Shown here one piece after another: positions 1 through 9,206 of a DNA stretch of 64,000 nt. Made by a program: the position numbers and the translations under genes. The notes beneath the pieces are model-generated. The model was not told the DNA's origin and searched no databases. It saw only the letters and a list, made by a program, of their open reading frames with translations. Source of the DNA: Rhodospirillaceae bacterium (GTDB taxonomy: Bacteria > Pseudomonadota > Alphaproteobacteria > Rhodospirillales > Rhodospirillaceae); assembly GCA_029243545.1 (NCBI GenBank), contig JAQWRV010000003.1, positions 1-64,000 on the forward strand. The letters are read 5' to 3'. The first letter of the stretch is position 1; each line of letters starts with the position of its first letter.

Positions 1-1
1 T

Positions 2-343
2 GAATACGACAAAAAAGCGCTTCAGCTTAAGCAGCAACAAACAGAGTTGCGCATGCGTATTGAACAGCATGGCAAAGGTCGGGATGAGTTTAGAATGACG
101 CTGGAAAGCTTGATTTCTTTGGCATCAAGGGCTGCCGATATCTTCAACAGTTCGAAAACCGAGCAAAAGCGGGAACTGATCGCTTTCGTGTTTTCGAACT
201 TGGCGCTTAGGGGCAAAAAGCTAGAGTGCAGCTTGCGTTCGCCATTCGATTTGATGGTCAATCGGGCGACTTATCAAAGTTGGCTGGGGGACGTGGATTC
301 GAACCACGACCGGCGGAGTCAGAGTCCGCAGTTCTACCATTAA
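2..343 (+). CDS. Large serine recombinase, C-terminal fragment (partial)
   Basis: The reading frame is open at the window edge and shows only the last 113 residues. The stretch with LISLASRAADIF, then SSKTEQKRELIAFVFSNL and SLRSPFDLM, is the typical end of large serine recombinases that carry the zinc-ribbon and coiled-coil C-terminal domains. The catalytic N-terminal resolvase domain lies outside the window. Such enzymes integrate and excise phages and genomic islands. The frame does not stop after the usual WLG end. It reads on through the antisense strand of the tRNA-Gln gene and stops at 341-343, so its last 20 or so residues are encoded by tRNA sequence. The family call is firm; which element it belongs to cannot be seen. 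Confidence 0.8.
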   Translation, partial: EYDKKALQLKQQQTELRMRIEQHGKGRDEFRMTLESLISLASRAADIFNSSKTEQKRELIAFVFSNLALRGKKLECSLRSPFDLMVNRATYQSWLGDVDSNHDRRSQSPQFYH

Positions 344-354
344 ACTATCCCCCA
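281..354 (-). tRNA. tRNA-Gln (anticodon CTG)
   Basis: Read on the minus strand, the 74 bases form a full cloverleaf. The acceptor stem is TGGGGGA with TCCCCCA, the discriminator is G, and the CCA is encoded (281-283). The T loop is GTTCGAATC. The anticodon stem GCGGA/TCCGC encloses the loop CTCTGAC, giving anticodon CTG, which reads CAG codons. The 3' end faces the serine recombinase gene, the usual arrangement for an element integrated at a tRNA 3' end. Confidence 0.93.
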
Positions 355-592
355 GCAGGCACCAGTCAAATAGAGGCTCGGCGGTAGATACATATAATAC
401 CACACTCGTAACGAGAAGCGAGGCGCGCCCAGAACACTTGGGCATGCAGACTTTCAACATCGATCTTTCCTAGTTTGTCCGTAAATTGAGCAAGGACTGA
501 CTCAACCGATACACGGCCACTAGATGCCGGCCTATTGCACCCCTCCCGACTGGCGGTCATGGTTGCGCACTTAATTTAGGAAAATATCACTA
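355..592. other. Intergenic region between tRNA-Gln and the MFS gene
   Basis: No supported gene was found in these 238 bases. The part next to 394-399 gives TATTAT on the minus strand, a possible -10 element for the tRNA, but I could not pair it with a convincing -35. An AGGA lies about 11 bases before the MFS start at 593. Confidence 0.4.
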
Positions 593-1786
593 ATGCCCAT
601 CCTTCTAGCGGCTGTCGCGATCAATGCTATTCCTGTCAGCCTAGTCGTTCCAATGCTGCCGTTTCTTGGTCAACGCTATGGCGCGTCAGAGTTCGAAGTA
701 GCACTGCTGTTTACGTTGATGCCGCTGGTCGGCATTGTTGGCAATCCGTTGTGGGGGCGCTTGAGCGATAGCATCGGCCGGCGTCGCGCATTGACGTGTA
801 CGCTGGGCGGAACGGCGGTCACATTCATAGCATTCGCCTATGCCGATTCATTGGTGACCCTGTATGCCACCCGTGTGATGCAAGGCATCTTTCACGGTTC
901 CGTGTCTATTGCACTTGCTTATGTCGCCGTTGCGCGAGGAGGGCAAAATCGGGCGAAATCTATGGGGCAGGTGTTCGGCGCCATGGGTATTGGCTTGGCT
1001 ATCGGGCCTGCTATTGGCGGCATTCTTATGGGCGACGATGCGGCGACTTTTTCACAAACGCTACCCTGTCTGGCGGCGGCTACATTGTCTGTTTTAGCGG
1101 CGATAAGCATTTTCTTTTTTCTTCCAGAACCAAAACAGGCTGATGGCGCACAAGGCGGTAAAACACCGAGCAAGGGATCACAAAGCGGTCAACTGCGTGC
1201 CGTGTTTGCAACGCCAGCACTTTGGCCGCTGGTTGCGATGATCATGATCAGCGGCTTTAAAATGAATGCCGAGCAGTTGGCGTATCCGTATTGGGGCATT
1301 TCTATAGACTGGACGCCCCAAGATGTGAGTTTTGGGTTTGCGGTTCTGAGCGTGGCCTTCCTCATCACAACATTCGGTATTATCGGACCAATGACGAAGC
1401 GCTTTGGCGAAGAAAGGACCTTGGCTATCGCTTCAACCATCGACGTAATTGCTTTGTGTGGCTTTATCGTGACGTCCAGCACCGCATGGGCTTTTGCTTG
1501 GTTGTTCCTTCTGTCTCTGTCTAGCCCGCTTTGGGGCACCATATTGATCAGCGTGCTCTCGCGGCACGCCCCAAACGGTATGCAGGGTACGGTTCAGGGA
1601 TTGGCGTCATCCATGCAGTTGTTTGGCCGCATTGTTGGCACGCTGATTGCGGGCGTCGTGCTAGGCCAGTTCGGTTATGCGGGTGTCTACACACTGATGG
1701 CGGCCCTCATCACGTTGGTCGTTATCCAGGCCTTTCGAATTGTGCTGGAAGTACCTTTAACTGGGGTTGACGAACCGTCACAATGA
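593..1786 (+). CDS. MFS transporter, TetA/multidrug-like
   Basis: The 397-residue protein is strongly hydrophobic throughout, with segments consistent with 12 membrane helices. The loop between helices 2 and 3 carries the MFS signature motif A, GRLSDSIGRRRAL (residues about 55-67). A hydrophilic central loop around residues 178-200 (rich in G, K, S, Q) separates two six-helix halves. This layout fits the drug:H+ antiporter branch related to tetracycline exporters. It acts in the inner membrane by proton-coupled transport; the substrate cannot be told from sequence. The alpha/beta hydrolase gene starts 3 bases after its stop, so the two are probably co-transcribed. Confidence 0.82.
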   Translation: MPILLAAVAINAIPVSLVVPMLPFLGQRYGASEFEVALLFTLMPLVGIVGNPLWGRLSDSIGRRRALTCTLGGTAVTFIAFAYADSLVTLYATRVMQGIFHGSVSIALAYVAVARGGQNRAKSMGQVFGAMGIGLAIGPAIGGILMGDDAATFSQTLPCLAAATLSVLAAISIFFFLPEPKQADGAQGGKTPSKGSQSGQLRAVFATPALWPLVAMIMISGFKMNAEQLAYPYWGISIDWTPQDVSFGFAVLSVAFLITTFGIIGPMTKRFGEERTLAIASTIDVIALCGFIVTSSTAWAFAWLFLLSLSSPLWGTILISVLSRHAPNGMQGTVQGLASSMQLFGRIVGTLIAGVVLGQFGYAGVYTLMAALITLVVIQAFRIVLEVPLTGVDEPSQ

Positions 1787-1789
1787 CAC

Positions 1790-2626
1790 ATGGTTAGTGA
1801 TGACGATCTCCGGTTCTGGCGACCTTACCCAGGTGTCACGAGACGGTATATTGATGGTCCCGAAGGGCAGCTTCACGTTCGCCATAAGCAACCAACCGTT
1901 CAAACAGAAAACCCCCCGCTTTACTGCATTCATCAAAGTCCTTCTTCGAGTGTCGCCATGGCGGCCGTGGTCTCGGACATGGGGGCAGATCGTGCTTGTG
2001 CTGCAGGTGATACCCCAGGGTTCGGTGAGTCTGACCCACGGGAAACACCACCTGAAATCGAAGATTACGCAGCCAGCCACGGCGCGGTGATTGACGGGTT
2101 GGGATGGTTTGGCCCGATAGACGTATTTGGCTTCTTTACCGGCTCGAAAATTGCCGTGGCGCTCGCATTAGCACGGCCGCACCAGGTGCGCCGCCTGATC
2201 TTGTTCGGCGCGCCGCTGTACACCGATGACGAACTTGCGCAGGAACGCTCTACATACAAGCCAGACGTTTACGATTGGGAAGGCGGCCATTTATCGAAAT
2301 GGTGGGCACATTTGAAAGCGGGTGCGCGGCAGCCTTACCCGCTTGCGCTGTTTGCGCGGCACTTTGCAGAGATTCAACGGGGAGGACCCCAATCCTGGTG
2401 GGGTCATCGAGCTGCGTTCAATGTGAATCTCAGAGAATGGCTGCCAAAGGTAACCCAGCCCACCCTTGTGCTATGTTCTGCCGATCCTCAAGGTGAAAAA
2501 TCTTCCGCTACAGTGAACTATCTACAAAAAGGCAAACGCGTCGATATACCCTATATGGGCCAGGGCTTGCTGGACCTGCACACTGCAGAAGTTTGCACAC
2601 ACTTTCGGACTTTCTTGGACACCTGA
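1790..2626 (+). CDS. Alpha/beta hydrolase-fold protein with Thr at the nucleophile elbow
   Basis: The 278-residue protein has the alpha/beta hydrolase layout: an HQSPSSS oxyanion-type segment near residue 49, the GDTPGFGESD strand-turn near 73-82, and a nucleophile elbow at 114-119 that reads GFFTGS. The usual elbow is G-x-S-x-G. Here Thr117 sits where Ser is expected, with Ser119 two positions on. A late DLHTAE segment may supply the catalytic His. It may hydrolyse esters or similar bonds, or it may be a non-canonical or inactive member; substrate unknown. It sits directly behind the MFS gene and probably shares its mRNA. Confidence 0.75.
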   Translation: MVSDDDLRFWRPYPGVTRRYIDGPEGQLHVRHKQPTVQTENPPLYCIHQSPSSSVAMAAVVSDMGADRACAAGDTPGFGESDPRETPPEIEDYAASHGAVIDGLGWFGPIDVFGFFTGSKIAVALALARPHQVRRLILFGAPLYTDDELAQERSTYKPDVYDWEGGHLSKWWAHLKAGARQPYPLALFARHFAEIQRGGPQSWWGHRAAFNVNLREWLPKVTQPTLVLCSADPQGEKSSATVNYLQKGKRVDIPYMGQGLLDLHTAEVCTHFRTFLDT

Positions 2627-2733
2627 ACACGTTTCGGTCCTTGCCGCACCCTCTACACCGGCGTTAGCATGATAATATATGGAAAACCTGTAGCGCGGAT
2701 TGTATCGCGCAGCAGTATACCGAAAGGATACGC

Positions 2734-3831
2734 GTGGCGCGTTCACATAGCCGTCGGCGAAAAGGGCCAATGAGGCCGGCTGATGGAGACCTAAGCCGCC
2801 CGGGCGCGCCGCAAGGTGCGGGCCGGCCGGACGCTGTAATGGCTGCCGTAGATCTCGGCACTAACAATTGCCGCATGCTTGTTGCCCATCCCAATGCGCA
2901 AGATTTTGCCGTCGTCGATTCATTCTCTCGCATCACCCGCCTTGGCGAAGGGCTAAGCGGTTCAGGCCGTCTGTCCAAAGCGGCCATGGACCGCACCGTC
3001 GAAGCGCTCAAAAGCTGCGCCGAAAAAATGGACCGATGTGGTGTGACCAACTCCCGGCACGTCGCGACAGAGGCTTGTAGGCGCGCGGACAATTGCGACG
3101 ACTTCATCGGGCGTGTTGCTGAAGAAACAGGGATTGTCTTAGAGATTATTTCTGCTGACGAAGAAGCAGGGTTGGCGCTTAAGGGATGCAAATCCCTGAT
3201 TGATCCGGATGTGCCCTACGCCGTTATTTTCGATATCGGTGGCGGCAGTACGGAGGTGCTGTTCGTCAAGATTGAAGCCGTCCAGGACGCTCAAAGCGCT
3301 CGAGACATGGAAATTCTGGGCTGTATATCCATGCCTCTGGGCGTGGTCACAGTTGCAGAAGATTGCGGTGGGGGCGATTTATGCGAGCGAACGTACGAAG
3401 AAGTTGGCAGTCGGGTGGCGCGGTTATTGCACCCATTCGAGCAAATGCATGGTATTGCTAATCGTATCATAGCCGGTGAAGCGCAGATGATAGGCACCTC
3501 TGGGACTGTGACCACCCTGGGGGCGCTCCACCTCGGTTTACCGCGCTATGACCGCACCGCTGTCGATGGCATTACCCTCGATTTTGAAACGCTTACGGGG
3601 CACAGCCGGGCCCTGTGCAAGATGTCGTTGCAGGAGCGCGCGGCAGAACCCTGTATCGGCTGGCAGCGCGCCGACCTGGTCCTCGGCGGTTGCGCAATTC
3701 TTGAAGCCATTTGTGGGCTTTGGCCGGTGGGACACCTGAGGGTCGCAGACCGCGGCCTGCGTGAGGGTATGTTGATGGATATGCTGCAGTCTACCGGCAC
3801 GCAACAAACCGCTTCGGTTGCTCCGGAGTGA
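2734..3831 (+). CDS. Ppx/GppA-type phosphatase
   Basis: The protein has 365 residues and the sugar kinase/Hsp70-like fold of exopolyphosphatases and pppGpp phosphatases. Visible motifs are AAVDLGTNNCRMLVA (about 37-51), IFDIGGGSTEVLFV and GTSGTVTTLGA. It releases phosphate from polyphosphate or converts pppGpp to ppGpp; sequence alone does not separate the two. It lacks the C-terminal HD-like domain that makes E. coli Ppx about 513 residues. The start is GTG at 2734, preceded by AAAGGA at 2723-2728. About 30 basic, low-complexity residues precede the first motif. Its stop overlaps the rlmE GTG start by 4 bases, a pairing common in alphaproteobacteria. Confidence 0.88.
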   Translation: MARSHSRRRKGPMRPADGDLSRPGAPQGAGRPDAVMAAVDLGTNNCRMLVAHPNAQDFAVVDSFSRITRLGEGLSGSGRLSKAAMDRTVEALKSCAEKMDRCGVTNSRHVATEACRRADNCDDFIGRVAEETGIVLEIISADEEAGLALKGCKSLIDPDVPYAVIFDIGGGSTEVLFVKIEAVQDAQSARDMEILGCISMPLGVVTVAEDCGGGDLCERTYEEVGSRVARLLHPFEQMHGIANRIIAGEAQMIGTSGTVTTLGALHLGLPRYDRTAVDGITLDFETLTGHSRALCKMSLQERAAEPCIGWQRADLVLGGCAILEAICGLWPVGHLRVADRGLREGMLMDMLQSTGTQQTASVAPE

Positions 3832-4517
3832 CTAAGAAACGCGGTGCGTCTGGAGATGCGGCCGGTGGCCGCGGCCTCTCGGTGCGGGTCAAATCAGCAC
3901 GCGGGCGCAAATCCTCATCCACCCAATGGCTTAGGCGTCAGCTTAATGACCCTTATGTTCGCCAGGCTCAAGCCGCTGGCTACCGGTCTCGGGCCGCATT
4001 CAAGCTGATTGAATTGGACGACCGCTTTGAATTCTTGAAAAAAGGTGCCCGGGTGATTGATCTTGGTGCCGCTCCTGGTGGTTGGACGCAAGTGGCACTT
4101 ACGCGGATTGGTGACAAAGGCGAGGTGGTTGCGCTCGATATTCAAGAATGGGATGAGGTACCGGGTGCCACGTGTCTCCATTTCGATTTTATGGGCGCTG
4201 ACGCGCCCGACCGCCTAAAAGAAGCGCTGGGCGGAAAGGCTGATATCGTGCTCTCCGATATGGCCGCACCGACCACTGGACACAATCGGACAGATCATTT
4301 GCGCATCATCGGACTCGCTGAAACCGCCTGGGCCTTTGCCGAAGATGTTCTGGCTCCCGGTGGGGCTTTTGTCTGTAAAGTTTTTCAAGGCGGAACGGAG
4401 GCTGAGTTGTTGCAAGTCATGAGGGCAAAATGCGCCAAAGTGACCCATGCCAAGCCCCCAGCCAGCCGCAAAGGTTCTGCCGAAATGTATGTGGTTGCCA
4501 CAGGTTTCAAAGGTTAG
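3828..4517 (+). CDS. rlmE: 23S rRNA (uridine2552-2'-O) methyltransferase RlmE/FtsJ
   Basis: The 229-residue protein carries the RrmJ/FtsJ fold. It shows the SAM-binding motif DLGAAPGGWTQVA and the K-D-K-E catalytic set: Lys in RAAFKLIELDDRF, Asp in SDMAAPTTGHNRTD, Lys in GGAFVCKVFQGG, and Glu in SRKGSAEMYVVA. It methylates the ribose of U2552 in the A loop of 23S rRNA, a late step of 50S assembly. It starts with GTG inside the stop region of the upstream phosphatase gene (GTGA overlap). The first 35 residues are basic and Gly/Ser-rich, an extension likely to contact rRNA. Confidence 0.95.
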   Translation: MTKKRGASGDAAGGRGLSVRVKSARGRKSSSTQWLRRQLNDPYVRQAQAAGYRSRAAFKLIELDDRFEFLKKGARVIDLGAAPGGWTQVALTRIGDKGEVVALDIQEWDEVPGATCLHFDFMGADAPDRLKEALGGKADIVLSDMAAPTTGHNRTDHLRIIGLAETAWAFAEDVLAPGGAFVCKVFQGGTEAELLQVMRAKCAKVTHAKPPASRKGSAEMYVVATGFKG

Positions 4518-4553
4518 GCGAAAGACTGCTTCTGTGCCTTGAGGGGGCGGTAG

Positions 4554-6071
<1,518 letters not shown>

Positions 6072-6101
6072 GGCCCCGCGCCCGTACCGGATATCCGCCT
6101 T

Positions 6102-7397
6102 ATGACTCCCAGCGCGCGACTGCAAGCCGCAATCGAACTGTTGTCGGCCATGGAAGACAGCGCCGCGCCTAGTGATGGCGTGGTGCGGCATTATTTTCGC
6201 AATAGGCGCTATATCGGTTCCAAGGACCGCCGCGCGATTGGAAACCGAGTTTGGCGTATTGTCCGTCATCGGGCGCGGTTTGCATGGTGGCTAGAGGATA
6301 ATGCTACTCCGGTACGCTTGCGCGTATTGGCGGACGGCCTTGTCAATGAGGAGCTAGAGCTTACGGCGCTCACTTCATTATGCTCAGGCGAAACCTATGC
6401 CCCCGGTGCGTTGACCGGTGACGAAAAGGACCGGCTATCTGCTCTAGCCAGTCGCGATCCATCCGAGGCCCCGGCCCATGTGAAGGCTGAGTGTCCCGAC
6501 TGGCTGTGGCCTTACTTCACCGACCTCTATGGTGACCAGGCCGAAACAGAAGTGAGTGCGCTGAGCGACGAAGCTCCGGTCGATCTTCGGGTTAACACCA
6601 TCAAGGTTGATCGAGCGGCAGCGCGGGCGATGCTTGAAGGTGATGGGTTAGCGGTAGAAAATACGCCTTACTCAACGGTCGGCTTGCGGCTGACTGGCCG
6701 GACCACGTTAGGCAACATCAAGGCATTCACTGACGGCCTCATAGAAGTGCAGGATGAGGGGTCGCAAATTGCGACGATGATGACGGAGGCGCATCCAGAG
6801 CATGAAGTGCTTGATTTCTGTGCTGGAGCTGGCGGCAAGACTTTGGCGTTGGCTGGGGCCATGGGCGGGTCCGGGCGTATTATCGCAACTGACAGTGACG
6901 CCGGACGGCTGAACAAGGCGAAACCGAGGCTCAAGCGGGCCGGGGTATATTCCGTGACCACCCGAGTGCTCGACAGCGCCAACACCAACTGGCTGCATAA
7001 GCGCCGCAAGAGTTTTGACCGGGTGCTGATTGATGCGCCCTGCTCGGGTACCGGAGCGTGGCGCCGTCAGCCCGATGCCCGCTGGCGCCTATCTCCGCAA
7101 GACCTCGACCGGCATATCACCACGCAAGATGCGCTTCTGGCTCAAGGGAGCCGCATGGTGAAGCCGGGAGGACGGTTGGTCTATGTCACTTGCTCCCTTT
7201 TGCGGCAGGAGAACGAAGACCGGATTACCGACTTTTTAGAACGGCATGAACATTTCCGGGCACTCTCCGTGGGCGATGTGTGGAAGCGCGTTCTTGGCAC
7301 ACGATATCCTGGGCGGGGGAAATACCTGCGCTTGTCGCCGCGGCGGCATCACACTGATGGTTTTTTCATTGCGGTTCTTGAGCGTGAGAAGGCATGA
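6102..7397 (+). CDS. rsmB: RsmB-type 16S rRNA (cytosine-C5) methyltransferase
   Basis: The 431-residue protein has an N-terminal NusB-like helical half and a C-terminal RsmB/NOP methyltransferase half. Motif I is DFCAGAGGKTLALAGAM. The two catalytic cysteines of m5C methyltransferases lie in IDAPCSGTGAWRRQ (motif IV) and YVTCSLLRQENEDRI (motif VI). The expected target is a cytosine in 16S rRNA (position 967 in E. coli), but paralogs with other targets exist in alphaproteobacteria, so the exact site is inferred. It lies 30 bases after guaB and 67 bases before guaA. Confidence 0.87.
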   Translation: MTPSARLQAAIELLSAMEDSAAPSDGVVRHYFRNRRYIGSKDRRAIGNRVWRIVRHRARFAWWLEDNATPVRLRVLADGLVNEELELTALTSLCSGETYAPGALTGDEKDRLSALASRDPSEAPAHVKAECPDWLWPYFTDLYGDQAETEVSALSDEAPVDLRVNTIKVDRAAARAMLEGDGLAVENTPYSTVGLRLTGRTTLGNIKAFTDGLIEVQDEGSQIATMMTEAHPEHEVLDFCAGAGGKTLALAGAMGGSGRIIATDSDAGRLNKAKPRLKRAGVYSVTTRVLDSANTNWLHKRRKSFDRVLIDAPCSGTGAWRRQPDARWRLSPQDLDRHITTQDALLAQGSRMVKPGGRLVYVTCSLLRQENEDRITDFLERHEHFRALSVGDVWKRVLGTRYPGRGKYLRLSPRRHHTDGFFIAVLEREKA

Positions 7398-7464
7398 CGT
7401 TTGAGCCTTTGACCCTGTTTCCCCGAGCCCTTAAAACCAAACCGTCTTATTGGCTTGAGGGTTT

Positions 7465-9018
7465 ATGACTGACCGTATCCTTATCATCGACTTTGGGTCT
7501 CAAGTAACCCAGTTGATTGCTCGGCGCGTGCGCGAAAGCGGTGTTTATTCTGAGGTGCATCCGTTCAACAAAGTCACAGAAGACAGCATTCGACGGTATG
7601 ACCCGCTCGGTGTTATTGTGTCCGGTGGCCCTGCCTCTGTTATTGGTGATGACACACCCCGGCTCCCCCAGGGCTTGTTCGAGATGAGCCTACCAATCCT
7701 CGGAATTTGTTACGGCCAGCAAACAATGGTTGCTCAACTTGGTGGCCAGGTCGAAGACGCCGATCATCGCGAATTTGGTCGGGCCTTTGTCGATGTGACG
7801 GCTAGCTGCGCGTTATTTGATAATGTTTGGGTTCAGGGTGACCACGAGCAAGTGTGGATGAGCCACGGTGATCGTGTGAACGTATTGCCGGACGGATTTA
7901 AGGTTGTGGGGACCTCTGACGGCGCGCCTTTTGCGGCGATCGCGGACGAGGCGCGTAAATTCTATGGCGTACAGTTCCATCCAGAAGTAGTTCATACCCC
8001 GCAGGGTGCAGCGCTGATCGAAAACTTCACTCATAAAATCTGTGGTGCTTCTGGCGACTGGACGATGGCCGCGTTCAAGGAACAGGCTATCGCTGCGGTG
8101 AAGGCCCAAGTTGGCGAGGGTCGGGTAATTTGTGGGCTTTCAGGCGGCGTCGATTCTTCAGTAGTGGCGGCGCTGTTGCATGAAGCCATTGGCGATCAGT
8201 TAACCTGTGTGTTGGTAGACCATGGCTTGATGAGGGCTGGTGAAACCGAGCAAGTGATCGAAGTGTTTCGCGATCAATTCAATATTAATCTCGTCTTGAA
8301 CGACGCCGAAGACCTGTTCCTCAGCAAGCTTGCGGGAAAGACGGACCCGGAAGAGAAACGCAAAATTATCGGTGCAACGTTCATTGATGTTTTTGAAGCG
8401 GAGGCTAAGAGAATAGGTGGGGCAGACTTCCTGGCACAGGGCACTTTATACCCCGACGTGATTGAGAGTGTGTCTTTTGCGGGAGGGCAAAGCGTTACGA
8501 TTAAATCTCATCACAACGTCGGCGGCTTACCGGACCGGATGAATATGGATTTGGTCGAGCCCTTGCGTGATCTATTCAAAGATGAGGTTCGTGACCTTGG
8601 ACGCGAACTGGGTTTGCCGGACACGATGGTTGGGCGGCACCCGTTCCCAGGGCCAGGATTGGCAATTCGCATTCCAGGCCAAGAGATCACTAAAGAGAAG
8701 TTGGATACTTTACGCAAGGCGGACGCGATTTATCTTGAGGAGATCAGAAACGCTGGTCTATACGATTCAATCTGGCAAGCGTTCGCGGTGCTTCTGCCAG
8801 TGCGCACGGTTGGGGTGATGGGTGATAGCCGCTCTTACGATTATGCCTTGGCACTCAGGGCAGTCACATCGACAGATGGTATGACAGCAGATTACTTCCA
8901 CTTTGATATGGAGTTCTTGGGTCGTGTGTCAAACCGCATTATCAACGAGGTGAAGGGCGTTAATCGTGTGACCTATGATGTCACATCCAAGCCTCCCGGC
9001 ACTATTGAGTGGGAATAA
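7465..9018 (+). CDS. guaA: GMP synthase (glutamine-hydrolysing)
   Basis: The 517-residue single-chain enzyme converts XMP, ATP and glutamine to GMP. The N-terminal class I amidotransferase domain has the nucleophile in [10 protein letters not shown] and the partner His and Glu in [10 protein letters not shown]. The ATP pyrophosphatase domain has the PP-loop [12 protein letters not shown]. The C-terminal dimerisation domain ends in [16 protein letters not shown], the usual GuaA end. Together with guaB upstream it completes the IMP-to-GMP branch. Confidence 0.97.
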   Translation: MTDRILIIDFGSQVTQLIARRVRESGVYSEVHPFNKVTEDSIRRYDPLGVIVSGGPASVIGDDTPRLPQGLFEMSLPILGICYGQQTMVAQLGGQVEDADHREFGRAFVDVTASCALFDNVWVQGDHEQVWMSHGDRVNVLPDGFKVVGTSDGAPFAAIADEARKFYGVQFHPEVVHTPQGAALIENFTHKICGASGDWTMAAFKEQAIAAVKAQVGEGRVICGLSGGVDSSVVAALLHEAIGDQLTCVLVDHGLMRAGETEQVIEVFRDQFNINLVLNDAEDLFLSKLAGKTDPEEKRKIIGATFIDVFEAEAKRIGGADFLAQGTLYPDVIESVSFAGGQSVTIKSHHNVGGLPDRMNMDLVEPLRDLFKDEVRDLGRELGLPDTMVGRHPFPGPGLAIRIPGQEITKEKLDTLRKADAIYLEEIRNAGLYDSIWQAFAVLLPVRTVGVMGDSRSYDYALALRAVTSTDGMTADYFHFDMEFLGRVSNRIINEVKGVNRVTYDVTSKPPGTIEWE

Positions 9019-9206
9019 CTGACTAAAGCCATACCATGGCAAGCCATGTTGGATTAAATTCTTGCACCCCATCCGTGATCTCGGCCAACGCAGCCAGGCA
9101 GAAAGAATTTGGGTGGACTGTGTTAGCTCGCGTGACAGTCCACTAACAATTGGTTTCCCTTATTGGCACATTCATAGGCGGCCTAATGGCCGCGTGGAAC
9201 ACATTC
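9019..9206. other. Intergenic region with two strong hairpins downstream of guaA
   Basis: These 188 bases separate the convergent guaA and TonB-receptor genes. Two inverted repeats stand out. GTGGACTGT (9113-9121) pairs with ACAGTCCAC (9135-9143) across a 13-base loop. GCGGCC (9178-9183) pairs with GGCCGC (9188-9193) across TAAT. Neither is followed by a clear T run on either strand, so they are not classical terminators, though their place between convergent genes suggests an end-of-transcript role. Confidence 0.4.
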
